NCBI RefSeq assembly: GCF_029203285.1
Contig: NZ_CP115669.1
Span: 1,054,001-1,118,000, forward strand
Direction: 5' to 3'
DNA: 64,000 bases
Origin: Pseudomonas sp. PSE14
Lineage (GTDB): Bacteria; Pseudomonadota; Gammaproteobacteria; Pseudomonadales; Pseudomonadaceae
Position 1 is the first letter of the stretch; every line of letters starts with the position of its first letter. The notes beneath the pieces are model-generated. The model was not told where the DNA came from. It ran no database searches and was given only the letters and a program-made list of their open reading frames with translations. A program made the translations under genes and the position numbers. Shown here in pieces: positions 12,456 through 21,736 of the stretch.

Positions 12456-12589
12456 GCGTAGGGCGTACAACCGTTCGCGGTTGTACGCCGATGCACCGTG
12501 CCTTGCCGCCGGTGCCGGAGCTGGATTCGGAGTGCCCTGATATCGCGGTCAAACGGCGTATAACGTCGAACGTTATACACCCTACGGTG
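12456..12589. repeat. Two-palindrome intergenic element, copy A
   Basis: Left hairpin GTACAACCG-TTCG-CGGTTGTAC (12465-12486) and right hairpin GTATAACGT-CGA-ACGTTATAC (12558-12578), with about 70 bp between, and outer ends GTAGGGCG / CCCTAC in inverted orientation. Same structure at 21515-21646 and, reversed, 26345-26494. Confidence 0.88.
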
Positions 12590-12593
12590 ACCA

Positions 12594-12656
12594 GCGGACT
12601 TCGTCCGTGATGGAACACGGCGCGAGGGCGGATCGCGGAAGGAGTCCGCTCCTACG
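12594..12656. repeat. REP-like hairpin pair (GCGGACTTCGTCCG variant)
   Basis: GCGGACTTCGTCCG (12594-12607) and GGAGTCCGCTCCTAC (12642-12656) are inverted REP-type units of a subfamily whose core is GTAGGAGCGGA. A single unit of the same subfamily lies at 21646-21669. Confidence 0.7.
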
Positions 12657-12678
12657 AGATGCATCTGCGCTCGGGTTG

Positions 12679-12797
12679 GCCCTCACCCTAACCCTCTCCC
12701 AGGGGGAGAGGGGACCGTCCGGTGCAGGATGAAACTACTCTGTCAGCCGGCACGATCTGGCTCCCTCTCCCTGAGGGAGAGGGCTGGGGTGAGGGGG
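12679..12797. repeat. Dispersed intergenic repeat, CCCTCACC...GGGAGAGGGCTGGGG family (copy 2)
   Basis: CCCTCACCCTAACCCTCTCC, then GGTGCAGGATGAAAC, CAGCCGGCACGATCTGG and the hairpin CCCTCTCCCTGAGGGAGAGGG ending GGGGTGAGGG. With copy A and the REP unit it fills most of the 512-bp gap between speC and cptA, which contains no gene. Confidence 0.85.
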
Positions 12798-12863
12798 AAA
12801 GCCCTGGCACAGATTCAGCCGGGACAAGACAGTTGCTCCTGCGAAAAACCGTCGCATCGGGAA

Positions 12864-12894
12864 ATGAAAACGCCCCGCATTGCGGGGCGTTTTC
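12864..12894 (-). terminator. Rho-independent terminator of cptA
   Basis: On the minus strand, ACGCCCCGC-AAT-GCGGGGCGT followed by TTTTCATTT, 16 bp after the cptA stop. Confidence 0.88.
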
Positions 12895-12909
12895 ACGATC
12901 TGGATCGAC

Positions 12910-14712
12910 TCAACCCTTGTTGGGTTGCGCTTCCGGAGCCTGGGCGGTATCCGGCGACTTGGATTCCTTGACGATCTCCTGCTGCGGCGCGGCCTGGGTC
13001 GGCGGCAGCTTATCGAACTCGCGCAGGCCATCCTTCTTGTACGGGTCGCCGATCCAGCGCGGGGCCACGGCGAACTGGTCGCTGACCAGGCTCTTGACCG
13101 GCTCGAAGCGGTCGTAGCTCAGGCCCGCCAGATCCGACAGGGTGTGGATCAGGTGCGAGCTGCTGTACGGACGGTTGGCGGCCGCCTGCAGGTCGCGCGG
13201 GTGCGCTGCCTGCCAGCTGGGCGAGGTCCAGACCATGAACGGAATGGTGTACATCGGCCGGGTCGGGGCGCCTTCGTTGCGGCCCAGGCGGTCGTGGTTG
13301 CCCGAGCTGTAGACATCCTCGCCGTGGTCGGAGAGGTACAGCAGGAAACCGTTCGGGTCGGTCGCGGCGTAACGCTTGATCAGGCTGGAGACCACGAAGT
13401 CGTTGTACAGCACGGCGTTGTCATAGAAGTTGTAGGTTTCCACCTGGTCGTCCGATAGCGCCGAGGGCACGCCCTGGCGGTCCTTGAACTGGGCGTACTG
13501 CTCCGGATAGCGGTAGCGGTAGTCCATGTGCGTGCCGAGCAGGTGGATGACGATGAACTTCTTCTGCGCCGGGTCCTGCAGGGCCTTCTCGAAGGGTTCG
13601 AGCACCACGCCGTCGTACTGGCTGGCGTTCTGGTTGCGCTGGTTGTTCAGGTAGAACTGCGCATCCGTCTGCTGCGAGAAGGTGGTGAGCATGGTGTTGC
13701 GCTTGGTCATCGTCTGCTGGTTGGTGATCCAGAAGGTCTTGTAGCCTGCCTGTTTCATCAGGTTGATCAGCGACGGATCGGTGAGGAACTTGTCGGGGTT
13801 CTGCTCGTCACCGAAGGTGAGGATCTGCTGCATCACCTCGATGGTGTAGGGACGCGGCGAGACCACGTTCTGGAACACCGTCAGGTTGTGGCCCTCGGCC
13901 GCCGCCAGGGCGTCGAGGTTCGGGGTGGTTTCGCGCGGGTAGCTGTACAGGTGCATGTGCTCGCGGGTGGTGGATTCACCCAGCACCAGTACCAGAGTGC
14001 GCGGCGCTTCGCCGCTGCTGTCCTTGAGGTTCTGCAGCGGCGGCAGGGAGGCGTTCTGCTCCAGCAGCTTCTGCATGTTGTCCAGCTGCTGGCGGTACTG
14101 GGCGTAGCCCACGACCAGTTGCCAGGGCACGGCCGGCTCCATGCGCTGCTGCACCTTCTCCAGCGCCTCGGCGAAGCTACGCTCCTGGGTGACCATCTGC
14201 TTGTAGAAGGGGTAGACCAGGTTCATCACCACCAGCAGCACGGCCACCGGCACGCGGGTGTAGAGCGGCAGGGTGACCGGGCGGATGCGCCGCCACAGCA
14301 GTACCGCGACCACGCTGTAGACCAGCAGCGCCAGGCACAGCCAGAGGCTGAAGTACTGGCTGAAATACTCGCCGGCTTCGGCGGTGTTCGATTCGAACAT
14401 GACGAAGATGACGCTCTGCGAGAACTCCTGGCGGTAGATGCCGAAGTAGCTCAGGCCCACCAGCGAGGCGCCCCACAGCACCAGGCCGATGACCGCCGAA
14501 ATTCCGCGGGTGAAGCGCGGTAGCAGCAGCACCGGAGCGAGCCACAGGCTGCTGAGGAAGAAGGCGTCACGGAAGCCGGCAAAGCCGGTGGTGCCGGTCG
14601 CCAGGATCAGCAGTTGGGTAACGCCGGAGAAGTACCAGAAGAACAGGAGTAGCCAGCCCAGGCCGGCCCAGTCGACGCCTTTACGGGCAGAAGGGGAATT
14701 AGTGGTAGACAC
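12910..14712 (-). CDS. cptA: CptA-like phosphoethanolamine transferase
   Basis: Inner-membrane enzyme of the EptA/YijP family that adds phosphoethanolamine to the lipopolysaccharide core or lipid A. 600 residues: five hydrophobic segments in residues 15-170, then a periplasmic sulfatase-like domain with the nucleophile region GESTTREHM (245-253), SYPRETTPN, and the metal-binding LSDHGEDVY and GNHDR. It corresponds to PA4517, in the same neighbourhood in PAO1. The C-terminal tail (about 575-600) is rich in Pro, Gln and Ala. Its exact acceptor sugar is not visible from sequence. Confidence 0.9.
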   Translation of the reverse strand: MSTTNSPSARKGVDWAGLGWLLLFFWYFSGVTQLLILATGTTGFAGFRDAFFLSSLWLAPVLLLPRFTRGISAVIGLVLWGASLVGLSYFGIYRQEFSQSVIFVMFESNTAEAGEYFSQYFSLWLCLALLVYSVVAVLLWRRIRPVTLPLYTRVPVAVLLVVMNLVYPFYKQMVTQERSFAEALEKVQQRMEPAVPWQLVVGYAQYRQQLDNMQKLLEQNASLPPLQNLKDSSGEAPRTLVLVLGESTTREHMHLYSYPRETTPNLDALAAAEGHNLTVFQNVVSPRPYTIEVMQQILTFGDEQNPDKFLTDPSLINLMKQAGYKTFWITNQQTMTKRNTMLTTFSQQTDAQFYLNNQRNQNASQYDGVVLEPFEKALQDPAQKKFIVIHLLGTHMDYRYRYPEQYAQFKDRQGVPSALSDDQVETYNFYDNAVLYNDFVVSSLIKRYAATDPNGFLLYLSDHGEDVYSSGNHDRLGRNEGAPTRPMYTIPFMVWTSPSWQAAHPRDLQAAANRPYSSSHLIHTLSDLAGLSYDRFEPVKSLVSDQFAVAPRWIGDPYKKDGLREFDKLPPTQAAPQQEIVKESKSPDTAQAPEAQPNKG

Positions 14713-14814
14713 ACACGCCTCGTCGATTCGGGACAGAAGGCTGCAATCCCGCAGCCGAAAAAGCCGGAGAGGTTAACAGGAGTGAGGTGAAAAATGCGTC
14801 AAGTTGCGGCGATC

Positions 14815-15606
14815 CTAGGCTGGACGTAGCGAATCCAGACGTATTCCGTCGGATTCATCGCCCAGTTCGGCGGCACGCTGGCCATAGGCGTGAGCCAGCT
14901 GACGCAAGGCTTCCTGTGGGGACCGGGCCAGTTGATCGCGGGCGACCCGCAGGAAGTTCAGGTTGCCACCCTGCAGCGCGCGCTGCAGCCAGGGCAAGGC
15001 GCCTTCCAGGTCGCCGGCCTCGGCCAGCACCGTGGCGTGGCTGAACTGCCCACGGAAGTCACCGGCCTCGGCGGAGTGCCGGTACCAGCGATGGGCGGCC
15101 TCGGCATCGCGGGGGACCACCAAGCCTTCCTCGTAGAAGCGGCCGACCAGATTCATCGACTTGGCGTGCCCCAGTTCCGCCGCCCGGCGGTATAGCGCCA
15201 GGGCGTGCGCCTCGTCGCGTGCCACGCCGCGTCCGGTGGCCAGCAGGTTGGCCAGGTTGTACATCGCCCAGTCCAGGCCGGCTTCGGCGGCGAGCGCGTA
15301 GTGGCCGGCGGCTGAGGTGGGGTCGGCGGCGCAACCCCAGCCGTGTTCCAGGCAGCGGCCGAGCATGTTGCGCGCCATGCTGTGGCCGCGTTCGGCGGCG
15401 ATGCCGAACCAGGTCATGGCCAGCGATGGGGCGCGCTCGATGCCGCGGCCGTCGAGGAGGATCTGGCCGAGCAGCGCCTGGGCTTCCAGCTCGCCGTCGC
15501 GAGCGGCGGCGAGGATCAGCCGGGCAGCCTGGCGTGGGTTGTCGGCGAGCTGGCCATTGAGGTCTTCAACGGCGACTTCTTCGGTGCGGCGCAGGACGAA
15601 GCTCAT
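14815..15606 (-). CDS. Sel1-repeat protein (PA4516-like)
   Basis: 263 residues built of tandem Sel1/TPR-like helical repeats (for example AQALLGQILLDGRGIERAPS and AMYNLANLLATGRGVARDEA), from about residue 40 to 200. Such repeats mediate protein contacts. No signal peptide is seen, so it is probably cytoplasmic. It starts 6 bp after the piuC stop and is surely co-transcribed with it, linking it to iron-responsive expression. Molecular role unknown. Confidence 0.88.
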   Translation of the reverse strand: MSFVLRRTEEVAVEDLNGQLADNPRQAARLILAAARDGELEAQALLGQILLDGRGIERAPSLAMTWFGIAAERGHSMARNMLGRCLEHGWGCAADPTSAAGHYALAAEAGLDWAMYNLANLLATGRGVARDEAHALALYRRAAELGHAKSMNLVGRFYEEGLVVPRDAEAAHRWYRHSAEAGDFRGQFSHATVLAEAGDLEGALPWLQRALQGGNLNFLRVARDQLARSPQEALRQLAHAYGQRAAELGDESDGIRLDSLRPA

Positions 15607-15612
15607 GGGCGG

Positions 15613-16293
15613 TCAGACATCCACCCAGCGGCGCAGCAGGTTGTGGTAGGTGCCGGTCAGTTCGACCAGCGCCGGATGCTCGGGCACGTCGCGGGTCAGC
15701 GCCTGGATCGACTGGTCCATCTGGAACAGCAGGGCGCGCTGGCTGTCCTCGCGCACCAGGCTCTGGGTCCAGAAGAAGGAGGCGATTCGCGCGCCACGGG
15801 TCACCGGGTTGACCTTGTGCAGGCTGGTGGCGGGGTAGAGCACCAGGTCGCCGGCCGGCAGCTTGACCTGCTGGGTGCCGTAGGTGTCCTGGATCACCAG
15901 TTCGCCGCCGTCGTAATCCTCGGGGTCGCTGAAGAACAGGGTCGAGGAGACGTCGGTGCGTACGCGCTCGCGGCCGCCCTGGACGTCGCGCACGGCGTTG
16001 TCGATGTGGAAGTCGAAGGAGCCGCCGCCGGTATAGCAGTTGAACAGTGGAGGAAAGACCTTGTGCGGCAACGCGGCGGACTGGAACAGTGGGTTGCTCC
16101 ACAGGCGCTGCAGCATGGCCTCGCCGATCTCGCGGGCCAGCGGGTGGTCCTGCGGCAACTGCAGGTTGTGCTTGGCACGGGCCGACTGGTAGCCGGCGGT
16201 AGCCTTGCCGTCGCCCCATTCGGCCTGTTCCAGGGCGGCGCGAATACGCACCACTTCCTCGCGGGTGAAGATGCCGGGAATGTGCAACAGCAT
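15613..16293 (-). CDS. piuC: PiuC, PKHD-type Fe(II)/2-oxoglutarate hydroxylase
   Basis: 226-residue cytoplasmic dioxygenase of the YbiX/PiuC family. The iron ligands are HxD in FDFHIDNAV and a distal His in TSLHKVNPV, with the 2-oxoglutarate Arg in GARIASFFW. Divergent from piuA across a 202-bp Fur-type region. The family is linked to catechol siderophore use, and in P. aeruginosa piuC changes accompany reduced siderophore-drug uptake. The substrate is unknown. Start ATG 16293 gives the usual [11 protein letters not shown]-terminus. Confidence 0.94.
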   Translation of the reverse strand: MLLHIPGIFTREEVVRIRAALEQAEWGDGKATAGYQSARAKHNLQLPQDHPLAREIGEAMLQRLWSNPLFQSAALPHKVFPPLFNCYTGGGSFDFHIDNAVRDVQGGRERVRTDVSSTLFFSDPEDYDGGELVIQDTYGTQQVKLPAGDLVLYPATSLHKVNPVTRGARIASFFWTQSLVREDSQRALLFQMDQSIQALTRDVPEHPALVELTGTYHNLLRRWVDV

Positions 16294-16323
16294 GGGGCGG
16301 TTCCGTCGGTGCCTGAGAAGTTG

Positions 16324-16342
16324 GCAATGATAATGATTTGCA
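16324..16342. promoter_or_regulatory. Fur box between piuC and piuA
   Basis: GCAATGATAATGATTTGCA resembles the 19-bp Fur consensus (GATAATGATAATCATTATC) and lies 31 bp upstream of the piuC start, inside the divergent piuC-piuA promoter region. Iron repression of both genes is expected. Confidence 0.75.
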
Positions 16343-16404
16343 ATAGACGACTACAACCGCCATGCCCTGTCATTGGTCAGTCATGAAATGTAAATCTTGT
16401 AAAT

Positions 16405-16434
16405 CATACGCGTATGAGAATAAGTAGTAATTGA
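16405..16434. promoter_or_regulatory. Palindrome and second Fur-like site upstream of piuA
   Basis: The perfect palindrome CATACGCGTATG (16405-16416) abuts GAGAATAAGTAGTAATTGA (16416-16434), which has the hexamer pattern of a Fur site. They lie 60-90 bp before the piuA start. The palindrome could be an operator for another regulator. Confidence 0.45.
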
Positions 16435-16495
16435 TATGAATTCTTAATTGCACTAGATTGCGCGGCCTTCATGAGCCCCTGGGGAGGGATTTGCA

Positions 16496-18793
16496 ATGTC
16501 GCGCCAATCGTCCGATCTCGTCGGCAACACGCCGCGCCTCTTGGCATCCGCCGTCGGTGTCGCCATCACCGCCATGTCCGGCAGCCACCTGGCCCATGCC
16601 GCCGAATCCTCGGAGAAGAAGCCGAGCCAGGACGTATTGTCCCTGGACGCCGATACTGTCGTCGGCACCCAGCAGGACCCGACCACCTACAACGTCGAGA
16701 AGTCCGCGTCGAAGAAATACACCGCCCCGCTGCTGGATACACCGCGCTCGGTGACCGTGGTGCCGCAGCAGGTGATCAAGGACACCGGCGCGCTGACCCT
16801 GCAGGACGCCCTGCGTACCGTGCCGGGCATCACCTTCGGCGCCGGCGAGGGCGGCAACCCCACCGGCGACCGACCGTTCATCCGTGGCTTCGACGCGCAG
16901 AGCGACACCTATGTCGACGGCGTACGCGACACCGGCGCGCAATCCCGTGAAGTGTTCAACCTGGAACAGATCGAAGTCAGCAAGGGCCCGAACTCGGCCT
17001 TCGGCGGCCGTGGCGCGGCCGGTGGCAGCCTGAACCTGATCAGCAAGCAGGCCAAGGCCGGCAACTTCACCGACGGCAGCTTCACTTACGGCTCCGACCA
17101 GACCCGCCGCTACACCCTGGACACCAACCAGGAGTTCCTCGACGGCAACGCCGCCTTCCGCCTGAACCTGATGACCCACGACCAGAACGTCGCCGGCCGC
17201 CAGGCGGTGGACGCCAGCCGCTGGGGTATTGCGCCTTCGCTGACCTTCGGTCTCAACGGACCGACCCGCGTCACCGTCAGCCACTACCACCTGGAGAGCG
17301 ACGACACGCCTGACTCGGGCATCCCGTACGCCAAGAGCGCCGACCGCAGCAAGCACAACCCCGACAAGCCGGTGAACGTCGACCGTGACAACTTCTATGG
17401 CCTGGAGGACCGCGACTTCTCCAAGAGCCGCGTGGACACCAGCACCATCACCTTCGAGCACGACTTCAACGACAACCTGAGCCTGCGCAACACCACCCGG
17501 TACGGCACCAGCCACCAGGACTACATCATGACGCAGCCCGACGACAGCCAGGGCAACGTCAACAATGGCACCGTGTGGCGGCGCAACAACAACCGCATCA
17601 GCACCACCACCACGGCGACCAACCAGACCGACCTGTTCGGCGAGTTCTACCTGGCCGGGTTCAAGAACAGCTTCACCACCGGTCTTGAGTTCAGCCGCGA
17701 AGACAGCAAGCGCGATGGCTACACGGTCGACACCAACACCGGCCTGAACACCAACAAGTGCCGTCCGTCGATCGTCGGCGCGCCCAGCGGCTACAACTGC
17801 ACCAGCCTGGAAAACCCCAACCCGCACGATCCGTGGAACGGCAGCATCACCCGCAACTACAAGCCGCTGAACACAGTCGGCACCACCAAGGCGATCTACG
17901 GCTTCGACACCATCGACCTGAACGAGCAGTGGCAGATCAACGCCGGCGTGCGCTTCGACAGCTTCGAAACCACCGCGAAGAACCACGGCGCATCGCCCGC
18001 CACCAAGTTCGAAGACAGCTCCAACTTCTGGAACTGGCAGGCCGGCGTGGTCTACAAGCCGGCGCCCAACGGCAGCATCTACGCGTCCTACGCCACCTCG
18101 GCGACGCCGCCGGGCGCCATGCTGGACAACGGCAACACTTCCAACGCGGTGGACGCCTTCTCGGTGAAGAACAACCTGGAACCGGAAGAAACCACCAACT
18201 ACGAGATCGGTACCAAGTGGAGCTTCCTGGATGAGCGCCTGGAGTTGACCGGCGCGATCTTCCGCACCGACAAGGACAATGCGCGCATCCTGGTGGCGTC
18301 GCAGACCTACGACAATGCCGGCCAGTCCCGCGTCGATGGCCTGGAGCTGACCGCCAGCGGCAAGCTGACCGACAAGTGGAAGGTCTTCGCCGGCTACAGC
18401 TACCTCGACAGCGAACTGGTGAAAGCCGGCAAGACCGGCCGTAACGGCAACATCACCGCCAACGTGCCGTCCAACGATGGCAACGAAATGCCCAACACGC
18501 CGAAGAACAGTTTCAGCCTGTGGACCACCTACGACGTCCTGCCCAACGCCACCATTGGCGGCGGCACCTTCTACGTCGACAAGGTGTATGGCGACGTGGC
18601 CAACACCATGTACGTCCCGGACTACTGGCGCTACGACGCGATGGCCGCCTACAAGCTGAGCAAGAACGTCGACTTCCAACTCAATGTGCAGAACGTCTTC
18701 GACAAGAAGTACTTCGACAAGGCCTATGCCTCGCACTACGCGACCCAGGCGGCCGGCCGCACCGTGCTGTTGTCCACCAACTTCCACTTCTAA
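16496..18793 (+). CDS. piuA: PiuA, TonB-dependent catecholate siderophore receptor
   Basis: 765-residue outer-membrane receptor. Signal peptide to about residue 35 (HLAHA), plug domain with DTPRSVTVVPQQVIKDTG and RPFIRGFD, then a 22-strand barrel ending in the aromatic LSTNFHF. It imports ferric catecholate compounds with energy from TonB and is the known entry route for catechol-bearing siderophore antibiotics in P. aeruginosa (PA4514). Preceded by Fur-like sites and followed by a terminator, with the reductase gene piuB after it. No plug or barrel segment appears missing. Confidence 0.95.
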   Translation: MSRQSSDLVGNTPRLLASAVGVAITAMSGSHLAHAAESSEKKPSQDVLSLDADTVVGTQQDPTTYNVEKSASKKYTAPLLDTPRSVTVVPQQVIKDTGALTLQDALRTVPGITFGAGEGGNPTGDRPFIRGFDAQSDTYVDGVRDTGAQSREVFNLEQIEVSKGPNSAFGGRGAAGGSLNLISKQAKAGNFTDGSFTYGSDQTRRYTLDTNQEFLDGNAAFRLNLMTHDQNVAGRQAVDASRWGIAPSLTFGLNGPTRVTVSHYHLESDDTPDSGIPYAKSADRSKHNPDKPVNVDRDNFYGLEDRDFSKSRVDTSTITFEHDFNDNLSLRNTTRYGTSHQDYIMTQPDDSQGNVNNGTVWRRNNNRISTTTTATNQTDLFGEFYLAGFKNSFTTGLEFSREDSKRDGYTVDTNTGLNTNKCRPSIVGAPSGYNCTSLENPNPHDPWNGSITRNYKPLNTVGTTKAIYGFDTIDLNEQWQINAGVRFDSFETTAKNHGASPATKFEDSSNFWNWQAGVVYKPAPNGSIYASYATSATPPGAMLDNGNTSNAVDAFSVKNNLEPEETTNYEIGTKWSFLDERLELTGAIFRTDKDNARILVASQTYDNAGQSRVDGLELTASGKLTDKWKVFAGYSYLDSELVKAGKTGRNGNITANVPSNDGNEMPNTPKNSFSLWTTYDVLPNATIGGGTFYVDKVYGDVANTMYVPDYWRYDAMAAYKLSKNVDFQLNVQNVFDKKYFDKAYASHYATQAAGRTVLLSTNFHF

Positions 18794-18814
18794 GGTTCGC
18801 CTGCTGGCGAGCCA

Positions 18815-18845
18815 CCCCGGCCGACGCTCCTTGGCCGGGGTTTTT
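18815..18845 (+). terminator. Rho-independent terminator of piuA
   Basis: Stem CCCCGGCC (18815-18822) / GGCCGGGG (18833-18840) followed by TTTTT, 21 bp after the piuA stop. Confidence 0.9.
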
Positions 18846-18950
18846 GTGTGAGTAAGCCCTGGGTAAAGGTTGAAAAAGACGGCTGTATTTGCGAGCCGTT
18901 CTCAATAAAATCCCGCTCCATGTAAAAGTGCGGCACGACGTGAGGCCACG

Positions 18951-21497
18951 GTGTTGAAGAAAGTCTGGTTCCAGTTGCATTGGCTGTTCGGTATCAGCGC
19001 AGGTTTAGTCTTGGCGCTGATGGGCCTGACCGGGGCGATGCTGTCGTTCCAGGATGAAATCCTGCGCGCCGTGAACCCTGCCAGCCTCACCGTGGAAAAG
19101 CGTGCCGAGGGCACGCTGCCGATGGACGAACTGATCCGCCGGGTGGAAAGCGCCGAGCCGGGCAAGAAGGTCGCCTTCGTCTGGGTGAACATCGACGGCG
19201 ACCAGGCCGGCCGCCTCTTCTACACGCCCAAGCCCGGCCAGCGCCGCGGCGAGTCGCGCTACGTCGACCCGTACACTGCGGGCTTCCTGCCGGCGCCCAA
19301 GGGCGAAGGCTTCTTCAACTTCGTCATGCAGCTGCACCGCTTCCTCGCCGCGGGCGAGGCGGGCAAGCAGGTCACCGCCGCCTGCACGCTGATCCTGCTC
19401 TACCTGTGCCTGTCCGGCCTGTACCTGCGCTGGCCGCGCAAGGCCTTGAACTGGCGCGCCTGGCTGACCCTGGACTGGGCCAAGAAGGGCCGCGCGTTCA
19501 ACTGGGACCTGCACGCCGTGGCCGGTACCTGGTGCCTGGCGTTCTACCTCCTGGCGACGCTGACCGGCCTGTACTGGTCCTACGACTGGTACCGCGACGG
19601 CCTGTTCAAGCTGCTCGACGACTCGCCGGCCGGCCAAGCCAAGGGCGGCCAGCGCGGCGGCAAGCGCGGACCGGCGCCGGAGGGCCCGCCGCCGGTGGTC
19701 GATGCCAGCGCCGTCTGGGCCACCATCCAGCAGGCCGGCGGTCCCGCGATGGTTACCTACAACTTGCGCCTGCCGCCAGTGCAAGGCCGGCCCGCCACCG
19801 TCTTCTATCTTTTGGACGACGCAGCCCACGAGCGCGCCTTCAACGAGATGACCATCGACCCGGCCAGCGGCAAGCTGCTGGCCCACAAGCGCTACAACGA
19901 CAGTTCCTTTGGCAAGCAACTGCTGACCAGCGTCTACGCCCTGCACGTGGGCAGCTATTTCGGCCTGCCAGGACGAATCCTGATGATGCTGGCGAGCCTG
20001 TCGATGCCGCTGTTCTTCATCACCGGCTGGCTGCTCTACCTCGACCGCCGCCGCAAGAAGCGCGCGGCCCAGGCGGCGCGTGGGGAACTGAACCATGACA
20101 CCCGCGCCGATGCCTGGCTGGTGGGCTATGCCAGCCAGAGCGGCTTCGCCGAGCAACTGGCCTGGCAGAGCGCTGGTCAATTGCAGGCCGCCGGTCTGCC
20201 GGTGCGAGTCGAACCGCTGGCGAAGCTGGACCGTGCGCAGCTGGAGCAGACCCGCAACGCCCTGTTCGTGGTCAGCACCTTCGGCGACGGCGAGGCCCCG
20301 GACAGCGCCCGCGGCTTCGAGCGCCACCTGCTGGGCCAGCGCCTCGGGCTGGCCGACCTGCGCTTCGCCGTGCTCGCCCTGGGCGATCGCCAGTACGACC
20401 ACTTCTGCGGCTTCGCCCGCCGCCTGCAGGGCTGGCTGCAAGGGCAGGGCGCGCACACGCTGTTCGATGGCGTCGAAGTGGACAACGGCGATGCCGCCGC
20501 ACTGCACCACTGGCAGCAGCGCCTCGCTGAGCTTTCCGGCGCCGCGCCGCAGGCGGCGTTCAGTGCGCCGGCCTTCGAGGTCTGGACGCTGGCTGGACGT
20601 GAGCACCTCAACCCGGGCAGCCAGGGCGAGTCCACCTGGCTGCTGCGCCTGGCCGCGCCGAGCGATTCGCAGATCGACTGGAATGCCGGCGACCTGGTGG
20701 AAATCGTCCCGCGCCAGCCACAGTTCCTGGTCAACGCCTGGCTGGGATGCCTGGGTCTGGACGGCGAGTCGCGCATCCAGGCCGATGGCCTGGCCGCCTC
20801 GCTGAGGGACGCCCTGGCCGGCTGCCTGCTGCCGGCCAATCTCGAACACCTGGTCGGCCTGCACGGCCAGGCGGTGTACGACGCGCTGATCAAGCTGTCG
20901 GTGCGCCAGTACTCCATCGCCTCACTGCGCAGCGATGGCGCGCTGGAACTGATCGTGCGCCAGGAACAGCACGCCGATGGTTCGCTGGGCATCTGCTCCG
21001 GCTGGCTGACCGAGTACCTGCCGGAGGGTGGCAGCCTGCTACTGCGCTTGCGCCGCAACCGCAGCTTCCACCTCAGTGAGGACGACCGTCCGCTGATCCT
21101 GATCGGCAACGGCACCGGTATCGCCGGCCTGCGCAGCCTGCTGCGCGCCAGTATCGCCGAAGGCCGCCGACGCAACTGGCTGCTGTTTGGTGAGCGCAAT
21201 ATCGCCCATGACTTCTACTGCCGCGAAGAGCTGGAAGGGGCATTGGCGCGGGGCGAACTGCAACGCCTGGACGTCGCCTTCTCTCGCGATCAGGCCGAGA
21301 AGGTCTACGTGCAGGATCGCCTGCGTGCCAACGGCGACGTGCTGACCCAGTGGCTGGACGAGGGCGCGGTGATCCACGTCTGCGGCAGCCTGCAGGGCAT
21401 GGCCGAAGGAGTCGACCGTGCGCTGCGCGAGATGCTCGGTGATGCCGAGGTCGAGGCGCTGCTGGAGAGCGGGCGTTATCGGCGCGATGTGTACTGA
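18951..21497 (+). CDS. piuB: PiuB, membrane flavoprotein reductase (PepSY + flavodoxin + FAD/NADPH domains)
   Basis: 848 residues. The N-terminal 370 residues are a PepSY-associated membrane part with four helices and conserved His in LHRFLA and ALHVGSYFG, likely haem ligands. Residues about 385-525 are flavodoxin-like (GYASQSGFAEQLAW, VVSTFGDGEAPDSA). The rest is a ferredoxin-NADP reductase module with RQYSIAS (FAD) and GNGTGIAGLRSLL (NADPH). The order suggests electrons pass from NADPH through flavins across the membrane, to reduce ferric siderophore brought in by PiuA. GTG start at 18951, with GAGG 5 bp before. Corresponds to PA4513. Confidence 0.92.
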   Translation: MLKKVWFQLHWLFGISAGLVLALMGLTGAMLSFQDEILRAVNPASLTVEKRAEGTLPMDELIRRVESAEPGKKVAFVWVNIDGDQAGRLFYTPKPGQRRGESRYVDPYTAGFLPAPKGEGFFNFVMQLHRFLAAGEAGKQVTAACTLILLYLCLSGLYLRWPRKALNWRAWLTLDWAKKGRAFNWDLHAVAGTWCLAFYLLATLTGLYWSYDWYRDGLFKLLDDSPAGQAKGGQRGGKRGPAPEGPPPVVDASAVWATIQQAGGPAMVTYNLRLPPVQGRPATVFYLLDDAAHERAFNEMTIDPASGKLLAHKRYNDSSFGKQLLTSVYALHVGSYFGLPGRILMMLASLSMPLFFITGWLLYLDRRRKKRAAQAARGELNHDTRADAWLVGYASQSGFAEQLAWQSAGQLQAAGLPVRVEPLAKLDRAQLEQTRNALFVVSTFGDGEAPDSARGFERHLLGQRLGLADLRFAVLALGDRQYDHFCGFARRLQGWLQGQGAHTLFDGVEVDNGDAAALHHWQQRLAELSGAAPQAAFSAPAFEVWTLAGREHLNPGSQGESTWLLRLAAPSDSQIDWNAGDLVEIVPRQPQFLVNAWLGCLGLDGESRIQADGLAASLRDALAGCLLPANLEHLVGLHGQAVYDALIKLSVRQYSIASLRSDGALELIVRQEQHADGSLGICSGWLTEYLPEGGSLLLRLRRNRSFHLSEDDRPLILIGNGTGIAGLRSLLRASIAEGRRRNWLLFGERNIAHDFYCREELEGALARGELQRLDVAFSRDQAEKVYVQDRLRANGDVLTQWLDEGAVIHVCGSLQGMAEGVDRALREMLGDAEVEALLESGRYRRDVY

Positions 21498-21514
21498 AAA
21501 AGGCTAGGTTCCCT

Positions 21515-21646
21515 CGTAGGAAGTACAACCGTTCGCGGTTGTACGCCGTTTCACCTAGGCTTGCCGCTGGCGCCAGGGCCAGTTCGGAGCGCCTTGAGAT
21601 CAAGGTCAAACGGCGTATAACGTCGAACGTTATACGCCCTACGGGT
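21515..21646. repeat. Two-palindrome intergenic element, copy B
   Basis: Hairpins GTACAACCG-TTCG-CGGTTGTAC (21523-21544) and GTATAACGT-CGA-ACGTTATAC (21615-21635), in the same order and spacing as copy A, and with a related middle part ending GGTCAAACGGC. A REP unit (GTAGGAGCGGATTCCGTCCG) follows directly at 21646. This fills the gap between piuB and lpxO. Confidence 0.88.
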
Positions 21647-21693
21647 AGGAGCGGATTCCGTCCGCGATGCTTTTCGACCTGCGCCCAAACAAA

Positions 21694-21719
21694 AAGGCCC
21701 CCGCAACTGCGGAGGCCTT
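21694..21719 (-). terminator. Rho-independent terminator of lpxO
   Basis: On the minus strand, AAGGCCTCCGC-AGTT-GCGGGGGCC followed by TTTTTGTTT, 18 bp after the lpxO stop. Confidence 0.85.
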
Positions 21720-21736
21720 GATGGCAGGGGCCGTGC

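Noticed and set aside
16469..18787. Long open frame opposite piuA (772 codons)
   Set aside because: Shadow frame from high GC and codon bias; low-complexity Val/Gly/His-rich product with no family features. piuA on the other strand is certain.
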